Source: Panacagrimonas sp041603235
GTDB taxonomy: Bacteria; Pseudomonadota; Gammaproteobacteria; Nevskiales; Nevskiaceae
Direction: 5' to 3'
Length of the DNA stretch: 64,000 bases
Assembly: GCA_041603235.1 (NCBI GenBank)
Contig: JBFIES010000001.1
Coordinates: 682,001-746,000, forward strand
Position numbers and translations under genes: made by a program. Below are positions 8,248 through 16,657 of this stretch, piece after piece (position 1 is the first letter of the stretch; each line of letters starts with the position of its first letter). The notes beneath the pieces were generated by a model. It did no database searches and had not been told where the DNA came from. It saw only the letters and a list, made by a program, of their open reading frames with translations.

Positions 8248-9180
8248 TCAGGTCAACACTTCCAGGAAGCTCTGGCGCGGAGTGTTGTCCTGCGAGAACG
8301 TGGCATGGCCGAGTTCGCGCGTATCCCAGGTCAGAGTTGGCGTATCGGGGTAATGCACATAGCCTTCTGCGAATACTTCGTTGCGATTACCGCTCGGATC
8401 AAAGAAGTAGATGGTCATGCCGCGTGTCACGCCATGACGATTCGGGCCTACATCGACCGGCACCTTGTACTTGCCAATGCGGTCCGCTGCCTTGATGACG
8501 TCGGCACCGGATTCCAGCCAGAAGGATGCATGATGAAAACGGTTCTGCTCGGGCTGTAATACAAAGGCGATGTCGTGCGGCTTGGTCGAGCAGGTCAGGA
8601 AGACGGCAAGCGACATTCCAGACTCGTGCTCAACTAGCTTTTCCGATAGGTCAAAATCAAAAACCTCGGTGAACAGCTTGACGTTCTCATCAATATTGCC
8701 GCCGCCCAGCAGGAGATGATCGAGACGATTGATGTGCAGCCCGCGCACCACACCGTCGTCCGGAACCACACCGGGATTGACGGTTCCCATGGTGTTGCCG
8801 ATCTGTTCCTTGTCTGCGTAAAGCTGCATGGTGTGCCCGGTTGGAAGCACAAACTCAAGACGTCGCCCGCTCTTGGGATAAGTACCGGCTGCGATGTGTT
8901 TCACGTCCAGGCCAAAGGCCTTGATCTTGGGTTCCAGCGTGTCCAGGGTTGCATCGTCGTACACCTTGAACGCGAAATAATCCATGCCCGGTTTATCGGA
9001 TGGATTGAGAATAATGCTGTGATGATCGTGTTCATCCCAGCACTTGTAATAGACCTTGCCGCTGTCGTCCTCCATGACTTCATGCAAGCCCATGATGTGA
9101 CCATAGTGATGGCGTGCCTTGGCCATATCCATGACCCGGATGCAGATTTCGCCTGCTCTCAAAACGCCTCTTAATGCCAT
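8248..9180 (-). CDS. Catechol 2,3-dioxygenase (extradiol, meta-cleaving)
   Basis: Opens catechol next to the hydroxyls to give 2-hydroxymuconic semialdehyde, the key step of the operon. The 310-residue length fits the two-domain XylE/DmpB class of vicinal oxygen chelate dioxygenases. Iron ligands are visible as His155 (RLDHLL), His216/217 (FHHASF) and Glu268 in the signature DPSGNRNEVF; RHGVTRGMTIYFFDPSG precedes it. It is followed by an SDR and preceded by the aldolase of the lower pathway. A small ferredoxin at the operon head could serve to re-reduce its iron, as XylT/DmpQ do. Confidence 0.95.
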   Translation of the reverse strand: MALRGVLRAGEICIRVMDMAKARHHYGHIMGLHEVMEDDSGKVYYKCWDEHDHHSIILNPSDKPGMDYFAFKVYDDATLDTLEPKIKAFGLDVKHIAAGTYPKSGRRLEFVLPTGHTMQLYADKEQIGNTMGTVNPGVVPDDGVVRGLHINRLDHLLLGGGNIDENVKLFTEVFDFDLSEKLVEHESGMSLAVFLTCSTKPHDIAFVLQPEQNRFHHASFWLESGADVIKAADRIGKYKVPVDVGPNRHGVTRGMTIYFFDPSGNRNEVFAEGYVHYPDTPTLTWDTRELGHATFSQDNTPRQSFLEVLT

Positions 9181-9285
9181 GCTGACTCTCCTCTTTAAGC
9201 GTGATTGATCCGATTTCTGATCTGGATCACGGGTGTTGTCACTTCAAATAATCAAGTTGATTGCCGACTGTCTGTCAGGCGCTAC

Positions 9286-10356
9286 TCAGGCAGCCTTCGA
9301 CGAACTGGCGCCTCCTTTCAGACCTCGCTCTTTAGCCATCGTCAAAGCGGTGTCTTCGATCATGTCCTCCTGGCCTCCGATCATCTTGCGACGGCCCAGT
9401 TCCACCAGAATGTCTCTAGCGGGAATGCCGTATTTCTTGCTGGCGCGTTCCGCGTGCAGCAGGAAGGTCGAGTACACCCCGGCATATCCGATCGTGAGTG
9501 AGGAGCGATCCACGCGAACAATGTGCTCCATCATTGGGAAAATGATGTCCTGCGCCATGTCCATTAACTTGAACAGATCACATCCAGTGGCAATGCCCAT
9601 GCGCTCAGCCACGGCAACAAAGACTTCCAGTGGCGTGTTGCCTGCACCGGCACCCAGACCACCCACGGAAGCATCAATTCGCGTTGCGCCTTCCTCGATC
9701 GCAGCCAGGGAGTTGGCAATACCCATGCCGAGGTTGTGATGCCCATGAAAACCAATTTCAGTTTCCGGCTTGAGGACATCACGCAGCGCGCGAATCCGTG
9801 ACGTCACATCGGCAGGCAACATGTATCCGGCTGAATCGGTGACATACACCGTTTGCGCGCCGTAGCTTTCCATCATCCGGCCTTGCTCGGCCAGCGCCTT
9901 GGGCTCGTTGAGATGCGCCATCATCAGAAAGCCCGTTGTGTCCATTCCGAGCTTGCGTGCATAGGCGATGTGCTGCGGCGAGGTATCCGCCTCGGTGCAG
10001 TGCGTAGCGACATGGACACTGCGCACGCCGTGATCAAACGCACTTTGCAGTTCCTTCATGGTGCCAAGACCGGGAATCAGCAGGCAGGAAACCACCGCCT
10101 GTTTCATCTTGGGCACGACAGCATCCCAGTACTCTTCGTTGCTGTGCAGGGCAAATCCGTGTTGCAGGGAATTGCCACCACAGCCTGCACCGTGGGTTAC
10201 CTGCAAGAGTGGCACACCGGCTTCATCCAATGCCGTAGCCACCCGAACCATTTCTTCGGTTGAAATTTGTTCGCGCTTGGCATGCATGCCGTCACGCAGA
10301 CACATGTCGTGAAGGATGACCTTGCGACCCCGGCGGTTGATAACTGTCTCGCTCAT
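9286..10356 (-). CDS. 4-hydroxy-2-oxovalerate aldolase
   Basis: Cleaves 4-hydroxy-2-oxovalerate to pyruvate and acetaldehyde; it works in a complex with the acetylating acetaldehyde dehydrogenase encoded just upstream. The 356-residue protein has the HMGL-type TIM barrel: LHDMCLRDGMHA at the N-terminus with catalytic RDG, and the metal-binding GFHGHHNLGMG. The C-terminal GGQEDMIEDTAL segment is typical of the DmpG/BphI/MhpE group. The enzyme name is firm; which of those symbols is right depends on the pathway, so I leave the symbol empty. Confidence 0.95.
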   Translation of the reverse strand: MSETVINRRGRKVILHDMCLRDGMHAKREQISTEEMVRVATALDEAGVPLLQVTHGAGCGGNSLQHGFALHSNEEYWDAVVPKMKQAVVSCLLIPGLGTMKELQSAFDHGVRSVHVATHCTEADTSPQHIAYARKLGMDTTGFLMMAHLNEPKALAEQGRMMESYGAQTVYVTDSAGYMLPADVTSRIRALRDVLKPETEIGFHGHHNLGMGIANSLAAIEEGATRIDASVGGLGAGAGNTPLEVFVAVAERMGIATGCDLFKLMDMAQDIIFPMMEHIVRVDRSSLTIGYAGVYSTFLLHAERASKKYGIPARDILVELGRRKMIGGQEDMIEDTALTMAKERGLKGGASSSKAA

Positions 10357-10409
10357 GTCAACGAATTCCTTTATTCAATTCAGTTCCAAAGGCATGCATA
10401 CGCTCAGCT

Positions 10410-11336
10410 CTATGCCGCCTCTTGGGTCGAGATGGGCTTGAGCCGATACCGACCCGCAATGATTTGCTCCGCAAACAGCTCAGCGGTACGTGCGGCAGCA
10501 GCGGTCATGATGTCGAGATTGCCTGCGTACTTGGGCAGGTAGTCGCCCAAGCCCTCAACCTCGAGAAAGGTAGCGACCTTGTTGCCATCAAACACCGGGC
10601 CGTTCACCAGCCGGTATCCGGGCACATATTTCTGCACCTCGCCAACCATCTTGTGGACGGAGTCGATAATCGCCTGCTGGTCAGGTTCACCCTCGGTCAG
10701 ACAGTAAACGGTGTTGCGCATCATCATGGGTGGCTCGGCCGGATTGACGACGACCAGCGCCTTGCCTTTTTTTGCACCGCCCACTTTCTCCACCGCACCG
10801 GATGTGGTGTAGGTGAACTCATCGAGATTGGCGCGTGTACCGGGACCAATCGACTTGGATGCAGTAGTGGCGATGATCTCGGCGTAGCTCACCGGCTGCA
10901 CGCGAGAGACCGCATGCACCATCGGGATGGTTGCCTGACCGGCGCAGGAGATCATGTTGACGTTCATGGCCTGCTTTGCCGCCTGCTCCAGCAGATTCAC
11001 CGATGGCACACAGAGCGGCCCGATGGCTGCCGGAGTGAGGTCAATCATCAGGACGCCCAGCGCATTGAGCTTGCGAGAATTCTCCGCGTGCACATAAGCA
11101 CTGGTGGCATCGAATGCGATCTGGATACCGTCGTCTTCGATGTGCGGCAACAAGGCATCAACACCCTCTGCCGTCGTCTTGAGGCCCATCTCGGCTGCCC
11201 GCTTCAAACCCTCCGACTCCGGGTCAATGCCCACCATCCACACAGGCTCGAGTATTTTGCTGCGGCGGATCTTGTAGATCAGATCAGTTCCAATATTGCC
11301 CGACCCGATCAGGGCACATTTGATTTTCTGCGTCAT
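10410..11336 (-). CDS. Acetaldehyde dehydrogenase (acetylating)
   Basis: Converts acetaldehyde from the aldolase to acetyl-CoA with NAD+ and CoA, receiving it through a tunnel in the aldolase-dehydrogenase complex. The chosen start at 11336 (MTQKIKCALIGSGNIGTDL) gives 308 residues, the family length, and is preceded by GAGGAA; the ATG overlaps the stop of the tautomerase gene (ATGA). The Rossmann loop GSGNIG is at the N-terminus and the active-site Cys is in ISCAGQATIPMV. It belongs to the DmpF/BphJ/MhpF family. Confidence 0.95.
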   Translation of the reverse strand: MTQKIKCALIGSGNIGTDLIYKIRRSKILEPVWMVGIDPESEGLKRAAEMGLKTTAEGVDALLPHIEDDGIQIAFDATSAYVHAENSRKLNALGVLMIDLTPAAIGPLCVPSVNLLEQAAKQAMNVNMISCAGQATIPMVHAVSRVQPVSYAEIIATTASKSIGPGTRANLDEFTYTTSGAVEKVGGAKKGKALVVVNPAEPPMMMRNTVYCLTEGEPDQQAIIDSVHKMVGEVQKYVPGYRLVNGPVFDGNKVATFLEVEGLGDYLPKYAGNLDIMTAAAARTAELFAEQIIAGRYRLKPISTQEAA

Positions 11337-11584
11337 GAGTTGAGTTCCTCTCGTTTCGGGGCGGCGTCGGGGCAAGCACCGTTGCCGTTGGCGGTCTGAG
11401 CCCGATCGGCTGCGGTGACGCCCGCAATCGAGAAATCATGACCACCCATTTCGTGAATCAGAATGCGGACCTGCTCCGGCTTTACGCCAAGTACGTCGGT
11501 GACGGTCTCAGTCACTCTGCGGGCCAGTTCGCGCTTCATCTCGTTGGAGCGACCTTCGAGCAAGTTGAATTGAATAATTGGCAT
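11333..11584 (-). CDS. 4-oxalocrotonate tautomerase with long C-terminal tail
   Basis: Isomerises 2-hydroxymuconate to 2-oxo-3-hexenedioate in the oxalocrotonate branch. The catalytic residues of the 62-residue family line up exactly after Met removal: Pro1, Arg11 (LLEGRS), Arg39 (QVRILI) and Phe50 (HDFSIAG). The protein is 83 residues because a polar tail (roughly residues 60-83, with one Cys) follows the usual end. The stop codon overlaps the next start by ATGA, so the tail is genuinely in frame and the operon is translationally coupled here. Confidence 0.93.
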   Translation of the reverse strand: MPIIQFNLLEGRSNEMKRELARRVTETVTDVLGVKPEQVRILIHEMGGHDFSIAGVTAADRAQTANGNGACPDAAPKREELNS

Positions 11585-11601
11585 AGCGTGGTCTCTTGAA
11601 T

Positions 11602-12675
11602 TCAGGCTTGGGCCGTGACTCGGGACAGAGGAAGCGACTTGATCTTCAATCCAGCTTCCTCATCAATTAATTTCTGCAAACGTCGGCGCGCTTTGACCGG
11701 CGCCGGGTCGCATGACAGCAACGCCGGCTTGAGCGACCAGAAGTCCGTAGTCCCCATCTCGGCCTGCACCGCCGCGATCAGGGGCTCGTCCTCGGCCTTG
11801 AAGGTGTCGATCATGCTCTGCAGTTTCGCCGCGTTGAATTCGGCGTCGTCTTCCATGAAGTTGCGAAGACTGGCGAAGAAATAATGCGTGCTCGTTTCGC
11901 TCTCGGGGGTCATCAGGTGGAAGTCCCAGGAGATCATGCCCTTGTCGTAGTCGCGTGACCCCTGCACCGCTCCAACGGTCAGAAACATGTTCGACGGCGC
12001 GGACCACTTCACCTGAACAAACTGCTCAGCAGGTCCTTCAGGATCCGGCATCAGCGGGGCAAACAGGCCCATCGGAGGATGTTGCTGCCATTCCCAGCGA
12101 ACCAGAAGAGAACCTTCCTCCTCAATCACAGGGGGCTTCTGCGGACTGAGCTTTCCAGCCGTATTGAGCAGGGGACCGTGCACGTGATCGACATGCGACA
12201 GATCCATGACGTTATCTACGATCAGCTGATAATTGGCCTGCATGTGCATGTAGCCATGACCCACTGCTGTTGGCTTGGGGTTTTCGAGCAGCGGGTAATC
12301 GGGCATGCGGCTCTCGTCGGCGTCTTGAGCCTGGCCCATCCAGATCCATACAAAGCCGTAGCGCTCAAGCACTGTAAACGTTCGAACACAGGCCCGCTCA
12401 GGCACGTTGCCGTCACCGTGAGGGCTGTGCGTACAGGCGCCTTCACTGTTGAAACGAAGTCCGTGATAAAGACATTGAACTTCGTCTCCGACACGCTTGC
12501 CCAGACTCAGCGGCGCAAAGCGGTGCGGGCAGCGGTCCTGCATGGCAACCGCTTCTCCATTGGCTTTGCGATAAAGCAGGACAGATGTATCCAGCAGCTT
12601 TCGTGAAACCAGCTTGTCGCCTTCGACTTCGGTCGAAATAGCTGCGACGTACCAGGCATTCTTAAGGAAAGACAT
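11602..12675 (-). CDS. Rieske non-haem iron oxygenase, VanA/DdmC type (meta-operon copy B)
   Basis: A 357-residue terminal oxygenase. The Rieske cluster is Cys49-x-His51 (RCPHRFAPLS) and Cys68-x2-His71 (QCLYHGLRF); the mononuclear iron site is in DNVMDLSHVDHVHG. Overall it resembles vanillate and dicamba O-demethylase oxygenases (YELIVDN-like NYQLIVDN segment, STHYFF, LSCDPAPVKARR). I set the start at 12675 because AGGAG stands 8 bases before it and the protein then begins MSFLKNAWYVAA as in the family. O-demethylation or ring hydroxylation feeding catechol is plausible. No reductase is encoded nearby. Confidence 0.9.
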   Translation of the reverse strand: MSFLKNAWYVAAISTEVEGDKLVSRKLLDTSVLLYRKANGEAVAMQDRCPHRFAPLSLGKRVGDEVQCLYHGLRFNSEGACTHSPHGDGNVPERACVRTFTVLERYGFVWIWMGQAQDADESRMPDYPLLENPKPTAVGHGYMHMQANYQLIVDNVMDLSHVDHVHGPLLNTAGKLSPQKPPVIEEEGSLLVRWEWQQHPPMGLFAPLMPDPEGPAEQFVQVKWSAPSNMFLTVGAVQGSRDYDKGMISWDFHLMTPESETSTHYFFASLRNFMEDDAEFNAAKLQSMIDTFKAEDEPLIAAVQAEMGTTDFWSLKPALLSCDPAPVKARRRLQKLIDEEAGLKIKSLPLSRVTAQA

Positions 12676-12704
12676 CTGTGATCTCCTGCGATGTGGCTGA
12701 CTTT

Positions 12705-13949
12705 CTAACCGGTCAGTCCTTTTCCAAAAATGTTGCGCGCGATGACCCATTTCTGGATTTCGTTCGCTCCTTCGTAAATTTCCGCGATCTTGCAGTCCCG
12801 GTAAATTTCTTCGACACGGTAATGCGATCCGTCTGCAGCCAATTCCCGCGTAAACCCATAACCTCCAAAAATCTGCACGCCATCGCGAGCGAATTCGCCT
12901 GCAAGATTGGTGGCATACCACTTGGCCATGGCCGCTTCCGGCTCGGGAAATTTCTCTCCGCCGTCCATCCGAAGGCCGGCCTTAATATAAAGGTTGCGCG
13001 CGTTCTCAATCTCGGTTGCACGCTCGGCCATCCTGAACTGCCAGTGCTGAAACTGCGCCATCGCCTGCCCGAAGGCCTTGCGTGTCTTCAGACGCTCGGT
13101 GCTGTGATCAAAAATGGCCTGTGCCATTCCAACCCCGGTTGCGGCAATGCCGATGCGGCCATACGTCAGGACCTGCAGCGCGATTTTCAGACCTTCTCCA
13201 CGTTCGCCAATGACATTGCCCAGCGGCATCCTGACGCCCTCGAACCGGATATCGGCTGTGAGCTGCCCATGATTGCCCATCTTCTTGTCCGGCTTTCCAA
13301 CACGAACGCCTTCGGCCTTGAGGTCCACCACCACTTCGGTCATGCGACCTTCATCCTTGCATAGCAGCACGACGAAGTCTGCGACTGGTGAATTCGTGAT
13401 CCAGCGCTTATGCCCATTGATCTCAATGTGGTCCGCGTGGAACTTGGCTTCCGTTACCAGCGCCTTGACGGACAAGTCGGTGGAAGCATTGGGCTCGCTG
13501 GTCGCAAAGCTGCCGATCATGGAGCCATCCAGCAACGGTGCCAGATACCTGGCCTGCAGCTCTGGGCTCGCCCATTCGAGTGCATGGCCAGCAAGAATGC
13601 AGTGCACATCAAAAACAGCAGCGACCGAATTGGAGTAATAGGACAACTCCTCGATCACAGCTGCCGTTGCCGTTGCAGGATGCGACAAACCTAGCCCGCC
13701 GATCTCCTTGGCGTAAGGGATGCGAAACAGGCCCGCATCAGCCATCTTCTTGAACAGCTTGCGTGGAAACGCTTCCACGCTTTCTTCGGTATGTCCGATT
13801 TCCCATGCGACGGGCGCGAGGTGCTCATCGCAGAAGGCACGAACGTCAGCACGTACGGCTTTAACCTCATCTGGCGACATCATGTCGTGATAGAGCTGAG
13901 GCTCCATACGTGGTGGTGTCATCGGGTCGGGATTCACTGGATTTGACAT
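12705..13949 (-). CDS. Acyl-CoA dehydrogenase in the meta-cleavage operon
   Basis: A 414-residue FAD enzyme expected to oxidise an acyl-CoA to the 2,3-enoyl-CoA and pass electrons to ETF. Visible signatures are SFATSEPNASTD (flavin/substrate loop), GHKRWITNSPVADF, and the C-terminal QIFGGYGFTRE with IAEIYEGANEIQKWVIAR, which carries the catalytic glutamate. It sits between two Rieske oxygenase genes with only about 30 bases on either side, so it belongs to the operon. A CoA thioester step is not part of the standard catechol pathway, so it may trim a side chain of the growth substrate before ring attack. Confidence 0.9.
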   Translation of the reverse strand: MSNPVNPDPMTPPRMEPQLYHDMMSPDEVKAVRADVRAFCDEHLAPVAWEIGHTEESVEAFPRKLFKKMADAGLFRIPYAKEIGGLGLSHPATATAAVIEELSYYSNSVAAVFDVHCILAGHALEWASPELQARYLAPLLDGSMIGSFATSEPNASTDLSVKALVTEAKFHADHIEINGHKRWITNSPVADFVVLLCKDEGRMTEVVVDLKAEGVRVGKPDKKMGNHGQLTADIRFEGVRMPLGNVIGERGEGLKIALQVLTYGRIGIAATGVGMAQAIFDHSTERLKTRKAFGQAMAQFQHWQFRMAERATEIENARNLYIKAGLRMDGGEKFPEPEAAMAKWYATNLAGEFARDGVQIFGGYGFTRELAADGSHYRVEEIYRDCKIAEIYEGANEIQKWVIARNIFGKGLTG

Positions 13950-13978
13950 GAAAATGGGTGTGAAGAATGTGAGATTAA

Positions 13979-15043
13979 TCAGGCATTGACGGCTTGCTGA
14001 GACGCTTCGCGTTCTTCAGCTTCAATCAATTCGTTGATGACCCGCAGCATCTTTGCGGGACCCGCGTCAGCGGGACCAATACCCATCTGCTTGAAGTCGG
14101 GGTTTTCTCTCAAGCGAACCTGCTGGCCCTCCAGCATCGCCTTGTCCTCTGTGAAGGCCTGATCCAGTCCTTCTTTCAAGGTATCCGCGAGGCCGGGCTG
14201 CTCTGTTTGCTTGCTGACACCCCATGAGTAGTAGTAGTCCACTGACCCTTCATCACGCGGGGTAACGGCTTGGCAACTATAGGAATCAAGCACCAGCTGC
14301 CCGTTGGACTCGCCCTCTGTCGCAGTTCCGGCAGAGAACACCCTGAAGTGCAGAATCCAGTTACAGGGATAGGTTTGGGTGATGTCGAAATTGGCGTCGC
14401 ACATGAACCCGGGGGGAAACAGGTGCTGTACAAATTTTGGCAGCGCAACATTGCGCACCCAGTAATCTGTCTTGATGCCTCGTGGAAGAATCTTGTGCTC
14501 CGGCTTAGCCAAGGCCTGCGCCCATCCCATTGCAATGGTGTTGTCGTGGGTGAACGAGCTGTGTGACAGATCAGCCAGATTGGCATTCTCCAGCAGGTAA
14601 TTGGCGTCAATCTGGATGTAACTTGGACGCGTGGTGTACTCCGTATTTCCGGGACCCACTGCGTCACAGATCAGGGCAGGATCCGCCTTTGACGGGTCAC
14701 CCAGCCAGACCCAGATCCAATTGTCCTTCTCAACTACCGGGTAGGTCCGCACACAAATCTGCTCCGGCACTTTCTCTACGTTGGGAATTTCTGAGCATTT
14801 GCCATCGGCTTCGAACTTCAAGCCGTGATACATGCAGCGAATGGCATCACCCTCACGCCTGCCCAAGGACAGCGCGGCCTGCCGATGCGGGCATTGATCT
14901 TCCATGGCCACGACCTGACCACCGAGTTTGCGATAGACAAGAATTCGCTTGCCTGCAATCTTGCGGGCCAACATGGCGTCTCGCCCTTGCGAAAGCTGAT
15001 AGTCCCAGCCGGCGCAGTACCAGGCGTTTTGCAAAAACTTCAC
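13979..15043 (-). CDS. Rieske non-haem iron oxygenase (meta-operon copy A)
   Basis: A 354-residue terminal oxygenase with a GTG start at 15043, chosen because GCAGGAGA lies 9 bases upstream and the product then begins VKFLQNAWYCAGW like its relatives. The Rieske ligands are Cys51-His53 (QCPHRQAALS) and Cys70-His73 (RCMYHGLKF). The iron site is in ENANLADLSHSSFTHD. It is much closer to the oxygenase at 21697-22770 than to copy B. The reaction is not determinable from sequence; O-demethylation or monohydroxylation of an aromatic or alicyclic substrate is the usual chemistry of this branch. Confidence 0.9.
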   Translation of the reverse strand: MKFLQNAWYCAGWDYQLSQGRDAMLARKIAGKRILVYRKLGGQVVAMEDQCPHRQAALSLGRREGDAIRCMYHGLKFEADGKCSEIPNVEKVPEQICVRTYPVVEKDNWIWVWLGDPSKADPALICDAVGPGNTEYTTRPSYIQIDANYLLENANLADLSHSSFTHDNTIAMGWAQALAKPEHKILPRGIKTDYWVRNVALPKFVQHLFPPGFMCDANFDITQTYPCNWILHFRVFSAGTATEGESNGQLVLDSYSCQAVTPRDEGSVDYYYSWGVSKQTEQPGLADTLKEGLDQAFTEDKAMLEGQQVRLRENPDFKQMGIGPADAGPAKMLRVINELIEAEEREASQQAVNA

Positions 15044-15071
15044 GCGTTTACTCTCCTGCGAAAACAAAAAA

Positions 15072-15860
15072 TTAACCAAATCGAAACGACACGCTGCCCA
15101 TGTCCTGGAAACGCGCGATCACGTTGTCGCCACGCTCCACCGGAATGGCTTCGGTAATGCCCCCGGTCAGGATCAGGCTGCCGGCGGGAATCACTTCTCC
15201 ACGCCCGGCGAGATGCTTGGCCAGCATGATCACGGCGTTGGCCGGGTGGTTGAGCACCGCAGCACTCGCACCGAGCGCCTGGATCTCGCCATTTTTCTCA
15301 ATCACCACACCAATCGTGCGCAGATCAACAGTCCGCGGATCAAGCGGACGCCCGCCCGTGACATAACGCGCGCTGCTGGTGTTGTCGGCAATGACAGATG
15401 GCAGATCAAACTTGAATTTCTCGAAGCGAGAATCGATGACTTCGACAGCGGGGATCACATAGTCCGTGGCAGCAATGACCTGTTCAATTGAAAGATCAGC
15501 CCCGCTCAGTTCATCTTTCAAGACAAACGCAATTTCGGCCTCAATGCGCGGATGGATCAGCTGATCCATCTCGATCACACCGTTTTCCGGGCGCGACATG
15601 CTGGCCATGAGCAAGCCGAAGCCGGGCAATTTGACGCCCATCTGCTCCATCTTCGGCTTAGAAGTGAGGCCCGCCTTGACGCCAACCTGACGATCGCCAC
15701 GTGCGATCCAGGTGCGTCGCAGTTCGTCCTGCACCTCATAACCTTCTGCCACACCCAGTTCAGGAAAGTCATCGGTCAATTTACCGATAGTGTGAACCGC
15801 GTCCTGTGCGTCCAGAATTCTGGCGGTGATTTTCTTTCGGGTTTCTTCTGACAGACTCAT
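15072..15860 (-). CDS. 4-oxalocrotonate decarboxylase
   Basis: Decarboxylates 2-oxo-3-hexenedioate to 2-hydroxypenta-2,4-dienoate, normally in complex with the hydratase encoded just upstream. The 262-residue protein is of the fumarylacetoacetase-like hydratase/decarboxylase fold, with GVKAGLTSKPKMEQMGV, the metal site HPRIEAEIAFVL, and VIDSRFEKFKFDLPSVIADNTSS. Those segments match the DmpH/XylI decarboxylase subgroup rather than the hydratase. Its start overlaps the hydratase stop by four bases (ATGA). Confidence 0.92.
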   Translation of the reverse strand: MSLSEETRKKITARILDAQDAVHTIGKLTDDFPELGVAEGYEVQDELRRTWIARGDRQVGVKAGLTSKPKMEQMGVKLPGFGLLMASMSRPENGVIEMDQLIHPRIEAEIAFVLKDELSGADLSIEQVIAATDYVIPAVEVIDSRFEKFKFDLPSVIADNTSSARYVTGGRPLDPRTVDLRTIGVVIEKNGEIQALGASAAVLNHPANAVIMLAKHLAGRGEVIPAGSLILTGGITEAIPVERGDNVIARFQDMGSVSFRFG

Positions 15861-16657
15861 GCGCTTGCCCCGCTAAAACGAACTTCACAGGAGCCCAGAC
15901 CACCCACGGTGCATTTGAGGGTGTCACCTACAACGGCGGGAATCAGGGTGGATTGCGAGCCGGACAAAATGACTTCTCCGGCTAGGAAAGGAATGCCCAG
16001 TTCGCCCAGTGTATTGGCCAACCAAACTACCGCGTTGACCGGGCCACCCTGCACCGCAGCACCTGCAGCGGTGCTAAACAGTTCGCCATTCATTTCCAAC
16101 ACCATGCCGGCAAGATTCAGGTCCAGATCCGTGGGCTTCTTCTTTGCCTTGCCCAGCAGGTAGACGCCGCAGGATGCGTTGTCGGCGACGGTGTCCTGAA
16201 TCTTGATCTTCCAGTCCGTGATGCGCGAATCAACAATCTCGAAACAAGGCACCACATAGTCTGTTGCACGGATAACATCAGTTGCCGTGATGCCCGGCCC
16301 CTTGAGGTCACGCTTCAGAACAAAAGCGACCTCCGCCTCTGCCTTGGGCTGAATCAAACCTCCGATGGGAAGATCCTCACCTTCCTCGTATGCCATCTGG
16401 GACGTGAGCTGACCGAAGTCAGGTCGATCAACGCCAATCAGCTGCTGGACAGCCTTGGAGGTCACGCCAATTTTCTTGCCGACGACTTTCTCTCCGGCTT
16501 CGATGCGGCGCGCAATCATTTGCTGTTGCACGTGGTAGGCATCTTCAATCGTGATTCCCGGAACACGTTCCAGCAGCGGCGCGACCGTCTTGCGGTTGAT
16601 CAGCGCCTGATACAGCTCGTCGCCGTATTTCTTGATGTCTTCTGAATTCATGCTCAT
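15857..16657 (-). CDS. 2-oxopent-4-enoate hydratase
   Basis: Adds water to 2-hydroxypenta-2,4-dienoate to form 4-hydroxy-2-oxovalerate. The 266-residue sequence shows GKKIGVTSKAVQQLIGVDRPDFG, the metal-binding QPKAEAEVAFVL, and VDSRITDWKIKIQDTVADNAS, which place it in the DmpE/XylJ/MhpD hydratase group. It overlaps the semialdehyde dehydrogenase stop by four bases upstream and the decarboxylase start by four bases downstream, so the three genes are tightly coupled. Confidence 0.93.
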   Translation of the reverse strand: MSMNSEDIKKYGDELYQALINRKTVAPLLERVPGITIEDAYHVQQQMIARRIEAGEKVVGKKIGVTSKAVQQLIGVDRPDFGQLTSQMAYEEGEDLPIGGLIQPKAEAEVAFVLKRDLKGPGITATDVIRATDYVVPCFEIVDSRITDWKIKIQDTVADNASCGVYLLGKAKKKPTDLDLNLAGMVLEMNGELFSTAAGAAVQGGPVNAVVWLANTLGELGIPFLAGEVILSGSQSTLIPAVVGDTLKCTVGGLGSCEVRFSGASA

